Assembly (NCBI GenBank): GCA_902783835.1
Contig: CACZSN010000026.1
Span: 1-64,000 of the forward strand
Source: an uncultured bacterium
Lineage (GTDB): Bacteria > Cyanobacteriota > Vampirovibrionia > Gastranaerophilales > Gastranaerophilaceae
DNA: 64,000 bases
Direction of reading: 5' to 3'
The first letter of the stretch is position 1. Every line of letters begins with the position of its first letter. Positions 52,444 to 63,500 of the stretch are shown piece after piece. Position numbers and translations under genes: made by a program. The notes under the pieces were generated by a model. It was not told where the DNA came from and ran no database searches. It was given only the letters and a program-made list of their open reading frames with translations.

Positions 52444-54726
52444 TTATAATCCGATTGTTTCTGCATAATTAGGAATAACAAACGGAACATTGTTTGCATC
52501 TTTGTCGGTAAATTCTTGATAAATTACCGCCGATTTTGCTTTTGCATTGTCATAATATGCTTTGTCGATGTATTTCAAGTAAGTATCGTTCAAGTCGCCG
52601 GAATAGTTACCCAAAATCTTCGCAAAGTGCAAAATATTTGCCTTATCTGAACCAGCACCGTAAGCTTTAGTTTTTGCATCAGTACCAGAAGGTCTGATTT
52701 CGATATACTTATCGTCAAACAACAAATATGTGCCATCACCTACGAACAAAACGTCTTTGAGGTTTGAGAAATCGAGTTCGTCACCGAATGTCGAAACGAA
52801 GATTTCTCTTGCGTTATCAACCGTAATTTTGCCTTCACGTTTTGCCATTGCGATTGCAAGGTAGAACACATCGTTCTTCGTACGTTTTGCTTCGCCGTCT
52901 TTCTTTGCGGCAGTAAGTTTTGCGATATCAGGTTCTGATTCGTTATAGTATGCAATATCTTCACGAACGTCAAATTTGCCAACGATTTTGTTATCATCAA
53001 ACAATTTTACCAATGCTTCTGAGAGGAGCAATTTTTGTTCATTCATAGCACTAACCATTGCTGAACCGATGAGAATTGCTTCTGTTGCACTCTTTTCTCT
53101 CATTGCAATAGCCATTCTGCCTGCTTTTGAAACAACCGGTTGTTCCGCACCGATAATCATACCGCCTGATTCTTCACCTGCAAATACAACCGCAGGATTT
53201 GCACCGAGATTTACATCATAACCAAATACATCAGTGATAACAACATCTTTGCCGTTATTTTCAGCAAGTTGTTTTTCAACTTTTTTCATAATGTTTGCAA
53301 TTTCTTTGAAACCAACAGGAACGTTAACGACTTTTACACCGTTATTTTCAGCCCATTCGTCCCAAGATTTTGCAGATGCGGTTGTTTTGATGATAAATCT
53401 TGTGTGATTACCCCAAAGACCTGCGTCTTTCAATTGTTTTGCCCAAAAATCCATAATCAAAAGGAATGATTGGTTTGCAGTCAATACTGACAAAATTCTT
53501 CCTTCATCAAGAGCAACATAGTCGATACCTGTTTGCTTCAATCTGTCTGCGTTTTCAGCCTTTTCGATTTGGCAAACCGTAAATCTGTCGTGGTCAGGGT
53601 CAGTGATGAAAACTGCCGTGCCGACAGGATATTTAGCCAATTTTTCTTTGTAATTCAAAGTTTCGATTACAGGGAAGAAAGGCTTGCCGTCTTTGTCTTT
53701 TGCAACAACTGTCGTATCGAGTGAATAATCGTAGAAACATTTGTTGCCTTTGCTATCGTGGTCAAATTTGCCGATTCCGTGGAAGAACGGATCTTCTTCG
53801 GTGTTAAACCAATCGTAATGTTTTTCGATTTTCAAATCTTTCAACACTCTTGACAAAGTTCTATATGCAGAACCGCCGACGTTTTCTATGACAATTTTGT
53901 CGTTAAGTTTGTCGATTAATTTGATGTTATTGTCGTTTGCAACACCGCTCTTGAGGTATTCAACGTACAAATCAACACCGTCATCGTATTTTTGCAAGAA
54001 TTTTTCGTTGATTAATTTATCGTCATTTGCGGCAATCGGAATGTCGTAGTAGCCTTTTTCTTCAACTTCTGCGAAGATTGCCTTAATTTGGTTAACGAAA
54101 GCCATGGATTCTTCGGGAAGGTATTGGCTGCCTTGTGAATTCAAGTCTTTCGTAGCGTTTTTAACGCTGATACCGTGGCTTGATGTGATATATTCACCGC
54201 CGAGAAGGTCGAGTTTAAATGCCAAGAACGAAGCGAGCCAAATCGGCATAGATTGTCTGTCTTTTGTAGTAATAGTTTCAATGCCTTGTGCCGCTTGAAC
54301 TCTTGCAATCATATCGAGGAAAAGTTCGGAATTGTATCGAACTTCACGACCGACCAATTTTAAAAGTTTTTTATTTTCGTAATTTTTCTTAGCAACGAGT
54401 GCTTTTGCGTGTGTTGCAAGGATAATACCGATAACGTTAATCGGGAATCTTGCATCATGCGGATACAAAATATTTTGCGGGCCTCTGATACCTGCTGTTG
54501 AAACAGCTGCTTCTTTTGCATAGTTAGCAAGCCAGTTCGACAAATTCAATCCTTCGGGATTTTTTTCAGCATCATAAGGTGCTAAATGTTCTTTTTTAAT
54601 TCTCAATGTGAACGCTTCTTTATTGTGAAAATCCGGTAATGTGCTGTGTTTAACATAATCCGGTGTATTTTTTTCAACCGAAGCAAAAAGTTCTTTTTCT
54701 GTTTCGCTATGTGCTTGTCTTGTCAT
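52444..54726 (-). CDS. Alpha-D-phosphohexomutase (phosphoglucomutase/phosphomannomutase family)
   Basis: 760 residues from ATG 54726 (GAGGG upstream). Family loops in order: TSSHGIS (the phosphoserine loop, usually SHN), TDPDHDRFT (metal DxDxDR), AGEESGGM (sugar loop) and RPSGTDAKTKAYG (phosphate loop). Considerably longer than the usual 450-570 residues, with inserts. The frame stays open 55 codons upstream to 54891 and that extension begins with a signal-peptide-like run (SKIIKTAIFTVACLAQSGLCA), but a cytoplasmic start is preferred. Interconverts hexose 1- and 6-phosphates for glycogen and sugar nucleotides. Confidence 0.85.
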   Translation of the reverse strand: MTRQAHSETEKELFASVEKNTPDYVKHSTLPDFHNKEAFTLRIKKEHLAPYDAEKNPEGLNLSNWLANYAKEAAVSTAGIRGPQNILYPHDARFPINVIGIILATHAKALVAKKNYENKKLLKLVGREVRYNSELFLDMIARVQAAQGIETITTKDRQSMPIWLASFLAFKLDLLGGEYITSSHGISVKNATKDLNSQGSQYLPEESMAFVNQIKAIFAEVEEKGYYDIPIAANDDKLINEKFLQKYDDGVDLYVEYLKSGVANDNNIKLIDKLNDKIVIENVGGSAYRTLSRVLKDLKIEKHYDWFNTEEDPFFHGIGKFDHDSKGNKCFYDYSLDTTVVAKDKDGKPFFPVIETLNYKEKLAKYPVGTAVFITDPDHDRFTVCQIEKAENADRLKQTGIDYVALDEGRILSVLTANQSFLLIMDFWAKQLKDAGLWGNHTRFIIKTTASAKSWDEWAENNGVKVVNVPVGFKEIANIMKKVEKQLAENNGKDVVITDVFGYDVNLGANPAVVFAGEESGGMIIGAEQPVVSKAGRMAIAMREKSATEAILIGSAMVSAMNEQKLLLSEALVKLFDDNKIVGKFDVREDIAYYNESEPDIAKLTAAKKDGEAKRTKNDVFYLAIAMAKREGKITVDNAREIFVSTFGDELDFSNLKDVLFVGDGTYLLFDDKYIEIRPSGTDAKTKAYGAGSDKANILHFAKILGNYSGDLNDTYLKYIDKAYYDNAKAKSAVIYQEFTDKDANNVPFVIPNYAETIGL

Positions 54727-54956
54727 TTTACAACCCTCATTTCCTTTTCGGTAATTATAACACATCTTATCTATATCACAAACAGGCTTCTGAACACAAT
54801 TATCCGCACACAAACCTGATTGAGCTAAACAAGCAACCGTAAAGATTGCCGTTTTGATTATTTTTGAAAAATTTTTTGAAATTTTAATCAATATTTTACC
54901 TTTTTAGATTTCAAAAGTACGTAATATTTTAAAATTGCCCTTTTTGTAAACTTTTA

Positions 54957-55532
54957 TTATTTTATTTTATCAAGCATTTCATTATAAACATTTACCGTTA
55001 CAAAGCAAATCGGTAATTTTCTTTTTACAAGGCTTTCAATTGTCATCTCGAAAGACTTGAACATCGCCTTGTCTAAAGGGTTTTCCTCATCGAGATACTT
55101 CTCGATTTGTTCACGAAACTCAATTTCTCTTGTCCGATGTTCGATTTTGTCTGCGATGAAAATAATTTTTTCAAAATCACTCATCATACATTTGCCAATC
55201 GTGTGAAGCCTTATGGCAGAAAGAATTTCAGGGTCTTCAACACCGTATTTTTCTTTTGCAATCCAAGCACTGACAGGAGCGTGAATGGTTTTTTTGTTAT
55301 CCTTTTCCGTTTCGTCGAGGTCGGGGGTATGTTCACGGGCAATTTTTTTTGAAAGTTCAAAGTCCATACATTTTGCACAATCGTGCAAAAGACCTGCAAC
55401 ATAAGCCTTTTCGGGGTCGCAGCCAAAACGTTTAGCCAACTCTTCCGCCATTTCCGCAACACCTATCGAATGTTCGTATCTTTCAGGGTTTAAGTCCTCT
55501 TTTAAGCATTTCAAAATTTCATCAATCGACAT
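54957..55532 (-). CDS. yqeK: YqeK-type HD-domain bis(5'-nucleosyl)-tetraphosphatase
   Basis: 191 residues from ATG 55532 (MSIDEILKCLKEDL, matching the usual YqeK start). Metal-binding H-HD-D pattern: RYEHSIGVAEMAEEL, LLHDCAK. Hydrolyses diadenosine tetraphosphate to ADP. The start overlaps the nadD stop by 11 bases; upstream in-frame starts (55553, 55568) are possible. nadD-yqeK is a common pair. Confidence 0.88.
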   Translation of the reverse strand: MSIDEILKCLKEDLNPERYEHSIGVAEMAEELAKRFGCDPEKAYVAGLLHDCAKCMDFELSKKIAREHTPDLDETEKDNKKTIHAPVSAWIAKEKYGVEDPEILSAIRLHTIGKCMMSDFEKIIFIADKIEHRTREIEFREQIEKYLDEENPLDKAMFKSFEMTIESLVKRKLPICFVTVNVYNEMLDKIK

Positions 55533-56124
55533 TTTTGTATAAGTCGTGTTCATAAATATATTTTTCAACCTCTTTTGTTGTCAAATCGTCTAACGGTAAG
55601 TCTTTTGCCGCTTTTTTTCGAATTTCCGTCGAAGAAACATGAATTTTCGGCATTTTTAATCTTTGAAAATTGTAACCGTTATTTTTTAATTTTTCAAATT
55701 TTTCCTTGTCAAAATCCTCATCACGGGGCAAAACGACAAAGTCCACAAGGGTTTTCAACTCGTCCGTGTGATACCAACTGTCAATTTTCACAAACGCATC
55801 ATCCCCGATTATAAAATACGGTTTTTCGCTTAAATTATATTTTGCATAAAGTTCTTTAATCGTAACGCAAGTGTACGAGGGCGTTTCTCTATGAAATTCA
55901 ATGTCCGAAACCTCAAAATTCGGTTCATTTTTCACGAGTAGTTTTGTCATGTTTAACCTGTGCAAAGCCTCGTCTTTATTCTCGTGTAGAGATTTATGCG
56001 GAGGCTTTGCTGCGGGTATAAACAAAATTTTATCAAGTTTCAACATTTCCAAAACGAACTTTGCAACCTGCAAATGTCCGAGGTGAGGCGGATTGAACGT
56101 CCCTTGATACAAACAAATTTTCAT
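55522..56124 (-). CDS. nadD: Nicotinate-nucleotide adenylyltransferase
   Basis: 200 residues. GTFNPPHLGHL (HxGH) and the C-terminal ISSTEIRK-like VSSTEIRKK are standard NadD signatures. Makes deamido-NAD. Starts on the last base of pheT. Confidence 0.95.
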   Translation of the reverse strand: MKICLYQGTFNPPHLGHLQVAKFVLEMLKLDKILFIPAAKPPHKSLHENKDEALHRLNMTKLLVKNEPNFEVSDIEFHRETPSYTCVTIKELYAKYNLSEKPYFIIGDDAFVKIDSWYHTDELKTLVDFVVLPRDEDFDKEKFEKLKNNGYNFQRLKMPKIHVSSTEIRKKAAKDLPLDDLTTKEVEKYIYEHDLYKNVD

Positions 56125-58571
56125 TATCTGAAAGATGCTTGCGGGAACGCTTTTTGGATACCTGCACGGATTTTGTTCATTTCCGTATCGATAATTTCGT
56201 CCGTGAGCGTTGCTTCGGGGTTTTGGAGTTTAATTCTGAAAGCCATACTCTTGAAGCCTTGTTCGATGTGTTCGCCTCTGTAAATATCGAACAATTCTGA
56301 GTGCTTGAAGAGCTTGTTATCACAAGATTTTTTGATGACTTGACTGATTTTTTCATAAGATGCGTCATCGTTAATTGCAAATGCAATATCTCTTTGGATT
56401 TCAGGGAATTGCGGAAGTTTTTTGAACTTAATAACCGTTTGAGGTACATTTTTCAAAATTTCTTCCAAATCCAATTCAAAAATATAAATTTTTTGGTTAG
56501 ATTTCAATTTTTCCGTCAAAATCGGGTGAACTTCACCAAATACCCCGACGAACGGCATTCCCTTGCCCAAAAGGTTTATCTTTGCACTTCTTCCGGGGTG
56601 GAGATATGAAACATCTTCACACGGAGTAAGTTTAATTCTTTCTCCAAGACTTAATGTGTCGAAAAGGCTTTCCATTACGCCCTTGAGGGTATAAAAATCA
56701 ACTGTGTTTTTATTTTTCCAAATACCTTTTTCCGTATCGCCCGTCAAAATACCTGAAAGAGTCAATGTTTCTTTAACACCGCTGTGTTCTCTTGTCGGAA
56801 CTTCAGTTGCAAAGTACGTTTTGCCCATTTCAAAAAGTCTGATGTCTTTGTTTCCGTTGTCGTAATTGTTTTTGAACGCATCAAGCATATTAACAACGAG
56901 AGTTTGTCTGAGCATTGTTGCATCTTCAGATTGTGCATTTTTAACTTTTACGGCTTGGTCGGGATTGTATTTTAAGCCGAACTTTTTAAGCAACGGTTCG
57001 CCGATTAACGATGATGACATTGCTTCGTAGAAACCGTGTCCGAGGAAAAGGTTTTCGATTTTTTCTTTAACCTTCGTTTCAAAAGTAATTTCAGGTGCCA
57101 TTGTTTTTCTCGGCAAAGTTGCTTCGACTCTGTCATAGCCGTAAATTCTTGCAACTTCTTCAATCAAGTCGATTTCACGGTAAACATCTGCTCTTCTTGC
57201 CCCGGGAACGAGAAAGTATGCTTCGTTTTCGTTTCTTTCAACCATTTTGAAATCTAATCTTTCGAGAATGTCACAAGCCTCATCGGGGTTGATTTCCGCA
57301 CCCATTACCTTGTTGATTTGAGCAAATCTCAAAGCAACTTTACATTCTTCGAAAGTATTGTTTCCGGTTTCAGAAATACCTACAACTTTTGCATCTGCAA
57401 GTTCGACCAAAAGTTCGATGGCTCTAAAGAGTGCCGGTTTTGTTTTGTCAAGGTCAACACCACGTTCAAATCTTGCACTTGCTTCGCTTCTGTAACCGAT
57501 ACTTCTTGCTGATTTTCTGTTGCAAGCGGGGGTGAAATATGCCGATTCAAGGACGATGTTCTTAGAATTATCGTCAATTCCGCTGTTAAGTCCGCCAAAT
57601 ACACCGCCTACGCATACGGGAGATTCTTTTGTCGCAATCAAAACCGTATCGTGGTTGAGTTTTCTTTCGACTTCATCAAGTGTCACAAGAGTTTCGCCCT
57701 CGTTTGCACGTCTGACGCAAAGATAACCGTTCAATTTGTCTTTGTCGAATGAGTGCAACGGTTGACCGTATTCAAGAAGAACGTAGTTTGTAACATCGAC
57801 AATGTTGTTGATTGAGCGAATTCCGCATGCTTCAAGACGTCTTTTCATCCAGTCGGGTGACGGCTTGACTTTCAAATCTTCCAAAACGCCGACTGAGTAG
57901 TACAAGCAAGTTTCTGGGTCTTTAATTTCGACTTGAAAATCTGCTTTGCCATAGTTTGCGTTTGCAGGTTGGAATTTGAGTTCACGTTTGTAAATCGCTG
58001 CAAGTTCTCTTGCTACACCGACAACGGACATTTCGTCTCCACGGTTTGCGGTCGGAGCGACGTTCAAAACGATGTCTTCTTTGATGTTTAACAATTTTTC
58101 GAGCGGTTGACCGAGTTCGATATTGTCGAAAAGTTTATTCAAAATCAAAAGACCATCTTCTTCTTGCATATTTTCAAGAGCAAGTTCGTCTTGAGAGCAG
58201 AGCATGCCTTCTGAAACGACCCCTCTGATTTTTGCGGGAGTAAGTTCAAATTGTTCGCCTGTTTTTCTGTTGAAAACTTTTGAACCGACTGAAGCGTAGG
58301 GAACGATTGCACCTACAAATACGTTTTGTGCACCGCAAACGACTGTTCTTGTTTCATTTCCTTTATCAATCGTAACCAAGTGCAAATGGTCTGAATCGGG
58401 GTGATTTTCGATGTTTGTAATCTTTGCGGTTACAATGTTCGTAAATTTTGCACCGATTTTTTCGATATCTTCAACTTCAAGTCCGCTCATAGTAAGCGAT
58501 TCTGCAATTTCTTCCGCAGATAAATCATGTAAATCTACAAATTCATTAAGCCATTCTATTGATATAAGCAT
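56124..58571 (-). CDS. pheT: Phenylalanine--tRNA ligase beta subunit
   Basis: 815 residues, full-length. tRNA-binding (EMAP) domain at 40-150, B3/4 editing region, B5, catalytic-like core and C-terminal FDX-ACB anticodon domain (FPEIQRDIAF...). AAGGGCG before the ATG. pheS is not in the window. Confidence 0.97.
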   Translation of the reverse strand: MLISIEWLNEFVDLHDLSAEEIAESLTMSGLEVEDIEKIGAKFTNIVTAKITNIENHPDSDHLHLVTIDKGNETRTVVCGAQNVFVGAIVPYASVGSKVFNRKTGEQFELTPAKIRGVVSEGMLCSQDELALENMQEEDGLLILNKLFDNIELGQPLEKLLNIKEDIVLNVAPTANRGDEMSVVGVARELAAIYKRELKFQPANANYGKADFQVEIKDPETCLYYSVGVLEDLKVKPSPDWMKRRLEACGIRSINNIVDVTNYVLLEYGQPLHSFDKDKLNGYLCVRRANEGETLVTLDEVERKLNHDTVLIATKESPVCVGGVFGGLNSGIDDNSKNIVLESAYFTPACNRKSARSIGYRSEASARFERGVDLDKTKPALFRAIELLVELADAKVVGISETGNNTFEECKVALRFAQINKVMGAEINPDEACDILERLDFKMVERNENEAYFLVPGARRADVYREIDLIEEVARIYGYDRVEATLPRKTMAPEITFETKVKEKIENLFLGHGFYEAMSSSLIGEPLLKKFGLKYNPDQAVKVKNAQSEDATMLRQTLVVNMLDAFKNNYDNGNKDIRLFEMGKTYFATEVPTREHSGVKETLTLSGILTGDTEKGIWKNKNTVDFYTLKGVMESLFDTLSLGERIKLTPCEDVSYLHPGRSAKINLLGKGMPFVGVFGEVHPILTEKLKSNQKIYIFELDLEEILKNVPQTVIKFKKLPQFPEIQRDIAFAINDDASYEKISQVIKKSCDNKLFKHSELFDIYRGEHIEQGFKSMAFRIKLQNPEATLTDEIIDTEMNKIRAGIQKAFPQASFR

Positions 58572-58711
58572 ATTTTCGCCCTTATTAAATCTTTATTTTC
58601 ACAAGACAATATTAATATAAATATATTGCAAAGTACATGCCTTAAAAAATACGTGCTTTAAATTTGTTTATGATAGAATAATAGCGTGGTTTAGAACAGA
58701 AAGGTAAAAAC

Positions 58712-60376
58712 ATGAAAAAACTTTCACCGCTTCAAAAAGAAAGATTAAATTATCAACCGAAGTTGCCGTCAGTATTGGCAAACGGCATTAATAAACTTGT
58801 TTTGAAACAAGGCGAAAAAACTCAATCGGTTGCAGATCAAAAAGAAATTCAAGAATTATTTAAAAATTCATACGGTATGCCGACCGTAACTTTTGAAACT
58901 TCTGATAAAGAAGAAAAAAGACCTGCAAAAAATATCGGTGTAATCCTCTCAGGTGGTCAAGCCCCTGGCGGACACAACGTAATTGCCGGTATTTTTGATG
59001 CTTTGAAACAAGCAAATCCTGAAAACAAACTCTATGGTTTCCTCGGCGGTCCTTCAGGTATCATCGACGGCAAATACATTGAATTGACTGAAGATATTAT
59101 CAACGCATACAGAAACACAGGCGGTTTCGATATCATCGGTTCAGGCAGAACTAAACTTGAAACTGAAGAACAATTCGAAAAAGCACTCAACGTTTGCAAA
59201 AACCTTAACGTTACAGGTATCGTAATCATTGGTGGTGACGATTCAAATACAAATGCTGCACTCCTCGCTGAATGGTTCTTGGCTAAAAATGCAGGTATTC
59301 AAGTTATCGGCTGCCCGAAAACTATCGATGGCGACTTGAAAAACGAACAAATCGAAGTTTCTTTCGGTTTCGATACAGCAACAAAAACTTACGCTGAACT
59401 CGTCGGCAACATTCAACGTGACGCAAATTCAGCTAAGAAATATTGGCACTTCATCAAATTGATGGGCAGAAGTGCTTCTCACGTTGCACTTGAAGTCGGT
59501 TTGCAAACTCACCCGAACATCACTTTGGTTTCGGAAGAAGTTGAAGCAAAGAAAATGTCTTTGGCTCAAGTTGTTGATATGATTACAAAAGTTGTTGTTG
59601 CAAGAGCGGAAAAAGGCAAAAACTTCGGTATCGTACTCGTTCCGGAAGGTTTGATTGAATTTATCCCCGAAGTTAAGGCTATGATTGCAAACTTGAACGA
59701 CAAGCTTGCTGAACTTGAAAAAGATGAAGCATACAAAAAAGCTTCAACTGATGCTGAAAAATTTGAAATCATCACAAAAAATCTTGAACCCGAAAACGCA
59801 AAAGTGTTCAACTCACTTCCTGCTATGATTAAGGCTCAACTCCTTATGGACAGAGACCCTCACGGCAACGTTCAAGTTTCAAGAATTGATACTGAAAAAC
59901 TCTTAATCGCTATGGTTAGAGAACAGTTGAACAAATTGAAGGCTGAAGGCAAATACAACGGCAAGTTCTCAGATTTGGCACACTTCTTCGGTTACGAAGG
60001 TCGTTGTGCATTCCCGTCAAACTTCGACGCTGACTACTGCTACGCATTAGGCTTCAACGCATTTGCTTTGATGAACTTCGGTTTGACAGGTTACATCTCA
60101 TCAATCAGAAATCTTACAGCACCTGCTAAAGATTGGGTTGCAGGCGGTATCCCGCTTACTATGATGATGAACATGGAAAAACGTCACGGCGAAATGAAAC
60201 CGGTTATCAAAAAAGCACTCGTTGAAATCGATGGCCCTGTATTCAAGTACCTTCAAGATCACAGAGAAGAATGGGCTAATAACGAAGAATACCTCTTTCC
60301 CGGTGCTATCCAATACTTTGGACCTTCTGAAGTTGCTGATATCACAACAAGAACTCTTGCTCTTGAAAAGGCATAG
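58712..60376 (+). CDS. pfp: Diphosphate--fructose-6-phosphate 1-phosphotransferase
   Basis: 554 residues of the long (beta-type) PPi-dependent [19 protein letters not shown] carries the GGDD that replaces the ATP-PFK GGDG and marks PPi use; PKTIDGDL is the F6P loop and [11 protein letters not shown] also contacts sugar. Reversible glycolytic step, saving ATP. Many GCT/GGC/GAC-ending codons suggest high expression. Confidence 0.93.
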   Translation: MKKLSPLQKERLNYQPKLPSVLANGINKLVLKQGEKTQSVADQKEIQELFKNSYGMPTVTFETSDKEEKRPAKNIGVILSGGQAPGGHNVIAGIFDALKQANPENKLYGFLGGPSGIIDGKYIELTEDIINAYRNTGGFDIIGSGRTKLETEEQFEKALNVCKNLNVTGIVIIGGDDSNTNAALLAEWFLAKNAGIQVIGCPKTIDGDLKNEQIEVSFGFDTATKTYAELVGNIQRDANSAKKYWHFIKLMGRSASHVALEVGLQTHPNITLVSEEVEAKKMSLAQVVDMITKVVVARAEKGKNFGIVLVPEGLIEFIPEVKAMIANLNDKLAELEKDEAYKKASTDAEKFEIITKNLEPENAKVFNSLPAMIKAQLLMDRDPHGNVQVSRIDTEKLLIAMVREQLNKLKAEGKYNGKFSDLAHFFGYEGRCAFPSNFDADYCYALGFNAFALMNFGLTGYISSIRNLTAPAKDWVAGGIPLTMMMNMEKRHGEMKPVIKKALVEIDGPVFKYLQDHREEWANNEEYLFPGAIQYFGPSEVADITTRTLALEKA

Positions 60377-60402
60377 TTTTAAAGGTCAAAATTTTCAAAA
60401 CG

Positions 60403-60431
60403 AAACAGCGGTAAAAAGCCGCTGTTTTTTT
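60403..60431 (+). terminator. Terminator of pfp
   Basis: AAACAGCGG (60403-60411), 7-base loop, CCGCTGTTT (60419-60427), then T-run. Confidence 0.88.
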
Positions 60432-60516
60432 ATTGAAAAAATTGTCTGCATTTGGCTTAAAATTCTAAAGCATTATAAAAAAATACCCGATGTTTTAATT
60501 TCAAAAATTCCGCAAA

Positions 60517-60542
60517 CAAAAAACGGAGCCATAAAGCTCCGT
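60517..60542 (-). terminator. Terminator of the large helical-protein gene
   Basis: ACGGAGC (60523-60529) pairs with GCTCCGT (60536-60542) around a 6-base loop; the A-run at 60517-60522 is the T-tract on the minus strand. Confidence 0.82.
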
Positions 60543-60566
60543 CTTTTATTATTCTGTTTGAATTAT

Positions 60567-63500
60567 CTATGCAAGGAGTGCATTGATATTTTGGATTGTT
60601 TCCGCAATTTGTGCATAAACATCGTTACCTTTTTGAACAAATGCTTCTTTCTTTTGAGCACTGTCTGAATCAGCGGGAACTTTAAGAGCTTCCATAGCTG
60701 ACAATCTTGAGGTCAATGTTTCTGACAATATGTTCAATTGGTCTGCACCTTGCAAAGCACTGTTGTTAAGTTGTTGAACAGCCAAAGCATTAACTTTTTC
60801 AAGTGTAGGCATAATTTGTTCAGTCGGCATATCCTTAGAGAAGTCTGCATTTTGAGTTTTTTCTAAGAATGATTTATATGCTGTATACACTTGTTTTTCG
60901 CTATCTGACTTATCGGCATATTCTTTGTCTAATGTTTTAACAAAGTGTTGAACCGCATCTTTGTATGATGAGTATGCAACTGATTTATTTTCCGTAAAGT
61001 CAGTAAACTTGCTATTCAAATCATTAACATTTTTCAATGCCGTTGTAATTTGAGAACCTAATTGTTCACAAGCTTCGGGGATTACGTCAAGTTGAACTGA
61101 TTTTGAAATCAAATCAACCGCTTTTTCACCAAGTCCTGTGTGAGCAAAGAACACTTGAAGTGCAGTACTGTCATTTGCAGGATTTGAAAGTTGATCAACC
61201 AAGAACATAATACCTTCATCGGAATTCAATGAAACTTCTCTGCCGTCAGCCGTATTCAACTTATAATTATCAAATGTTTGATTCATCATAGTTTCAATAC
61301 CGTTTTCGGCATTTTCAATCAAATCATATTCAACTAAAGCATTTTCAGAAACTTGGTATGCTGTTGTCATATAATCACGCAACGTTTCGAGTTTTGTTTC
61401 GTTCGGATTTTGTGATTGAACTTCCTTAATATATGATTTTATCATTTCATTCGGGAACTTCGTAATATGACCTTGTTCAAGGAGTTGAGCCGCAGCATCA
61501 CCAATTCTTTCCGCATCAGCAGAACCGTTTTTAACAGCCTTGATGTATGAGTTAATCAAACCTATTGCTTTTGATTGGAATTTTTCCGCAACATTTGCAC
61601 TGACATATTCTCTGATTTGTTGATTTAATTCAGCTGCATATTCACCTTTGTTTGAAGCAGTACTGATATTTTTAACAGAATCAGCAACCGATGTAAGCAT
61701 ATCTGCTACTTGATCATTGATTTCATCTTGTGTAAGAATTTCCGCTTCAGGGAATGCTGCGTGAGCATCAAATTTCTTCGCATACATCGCTTTCATCTTG
61801 TTAATATCAACTGTATTCTTAACCGGTGAAAGTTGTTGTTTCAAGTTACGATATACCCATTCGGGAGCATTATCATCTTTAGGACCTTCCGTCAACAATG
61901 TGTGCAATCTTGCGTTACGTTGGAATCTTTCCGTTGCTGGTCCTTTTTGAGCGTTGATTTGTCTTGCAACGTCAATTGCCTTAACATCTTTCATTCCGAG
62001 TTCTTCAGGAGTTGCATCCGCGAGGAATGCATTAAATTCTTCATTTGACATATTTTGAAGTTTTTGCAAACCTGCTACCAAATCAGCATCTGATGAAGTA
62101 TTGAACTTGTTATCAACCAATTCAATAATCGTATCTGCAAGATCTGTTTTTGCCTTCAAGTCTTCAACTGAATTAATCATCATTTTGTTATCAATTGTTG
62201 ATGAAATGATATCCGCAATTTTTTGTGAAAGTTCTTGAGCTTTCGCTTCATCTGCAATACCTTCGTTGATTTTTTCATTAGCATTATTAATCATTACTTG
62301 TTTGAGGTTGGCAAATGAACCGTTAAGCTTATCGGCAGGAACATTTACTATACCTGCAACAACTTTTTGTAATGCCGCAGTATCAACATTTTCGTCATTT
62401 GCAAATATGTTGTTGATAACATCAAGAATTTCATTTTGAGCTTCGGAAATTACTTGTTTCGGAGCTTCCGCACCTTTCAAGAACGGAGCGGCAATCATTT
62501 TCTTTTGGATTTCAGGAAGTTTTTCTCTTAAGTTGGCAATTTCGTCAAGATCCAAAGTATTTCCGACATACTTTCTGACTGCTTCTGATTTTGATGACAT
62601 TTGTAATGCCGTTTTTTCAAGCAATATATTCAATTCAGGATCATTGATTGCATCCAATTCAGCCTGAGTTTTAGGATCAGCTTTTTCAAGTTTTGCAATA
62701 AAATCAGCATCTGCTTTATACATCAAATCATCGGCTCTGTCCATAAGTTCGAAGTTTACGGGAGCGGCTTCTTTGAATGTTTTTTCAAATTCAGCAATTT
62801 TTTCTTCAGGATTACCCAAATTAATAATTGCATTCATTACGTCATCAATTTTTTGAGCGGCATCGGGATTTGTACCTGCAATTCTTGTTGCTTTCCACAA
62901 ATCAAATCTTTGACCTTCTTTTGTTTTTCCGACATAAACTTTTTGATCATCAACAAAAGTACCTGTCAACAAACGAGGATCAAATACATATCCGTCCGGT
63001 CCGCCGTATCCGTTGCCGTAGTCTGTTCTCTTGACGCCTTTTTCGTCGGTCCAAACATTTGTATCTTCACATTTGCCCCAAGTATTATCGTGCCATAAAA
63101 CATCTTTCATAACCGTTTCTTTTGTTTCAGGGTCGATAACCGCAACTTGTGAAACTTCAGCAACATATTGAGCGTGTCCTGAATAACCTGTGTGGGATAC
63201 GTTTGTTGAAGAAGTACCTGAACCTTCGCCCTTTTTGATATGGTCTACAACTTTGTCGATATCTTCTTCGTTGTAATAATGTTTGCCTGTAATCATTTCA
63301 AGAACTTTGATTGATTGGTTGTCATACAAGCCGCTTTCGCCTTCTCCGCCAACCCAAAGGTGACCGTCAAGACGTCCCGTTTCAGCGAAAAGTGCATCGA
63401 TTTGAGGTGCCAATGCCGTTTTCAATTCATCGGAATTAACTTTTGCATATTCTTTCATCGCAGGCAATTTTGCTTCAATTTGAGCATACATAGCTTTTTC

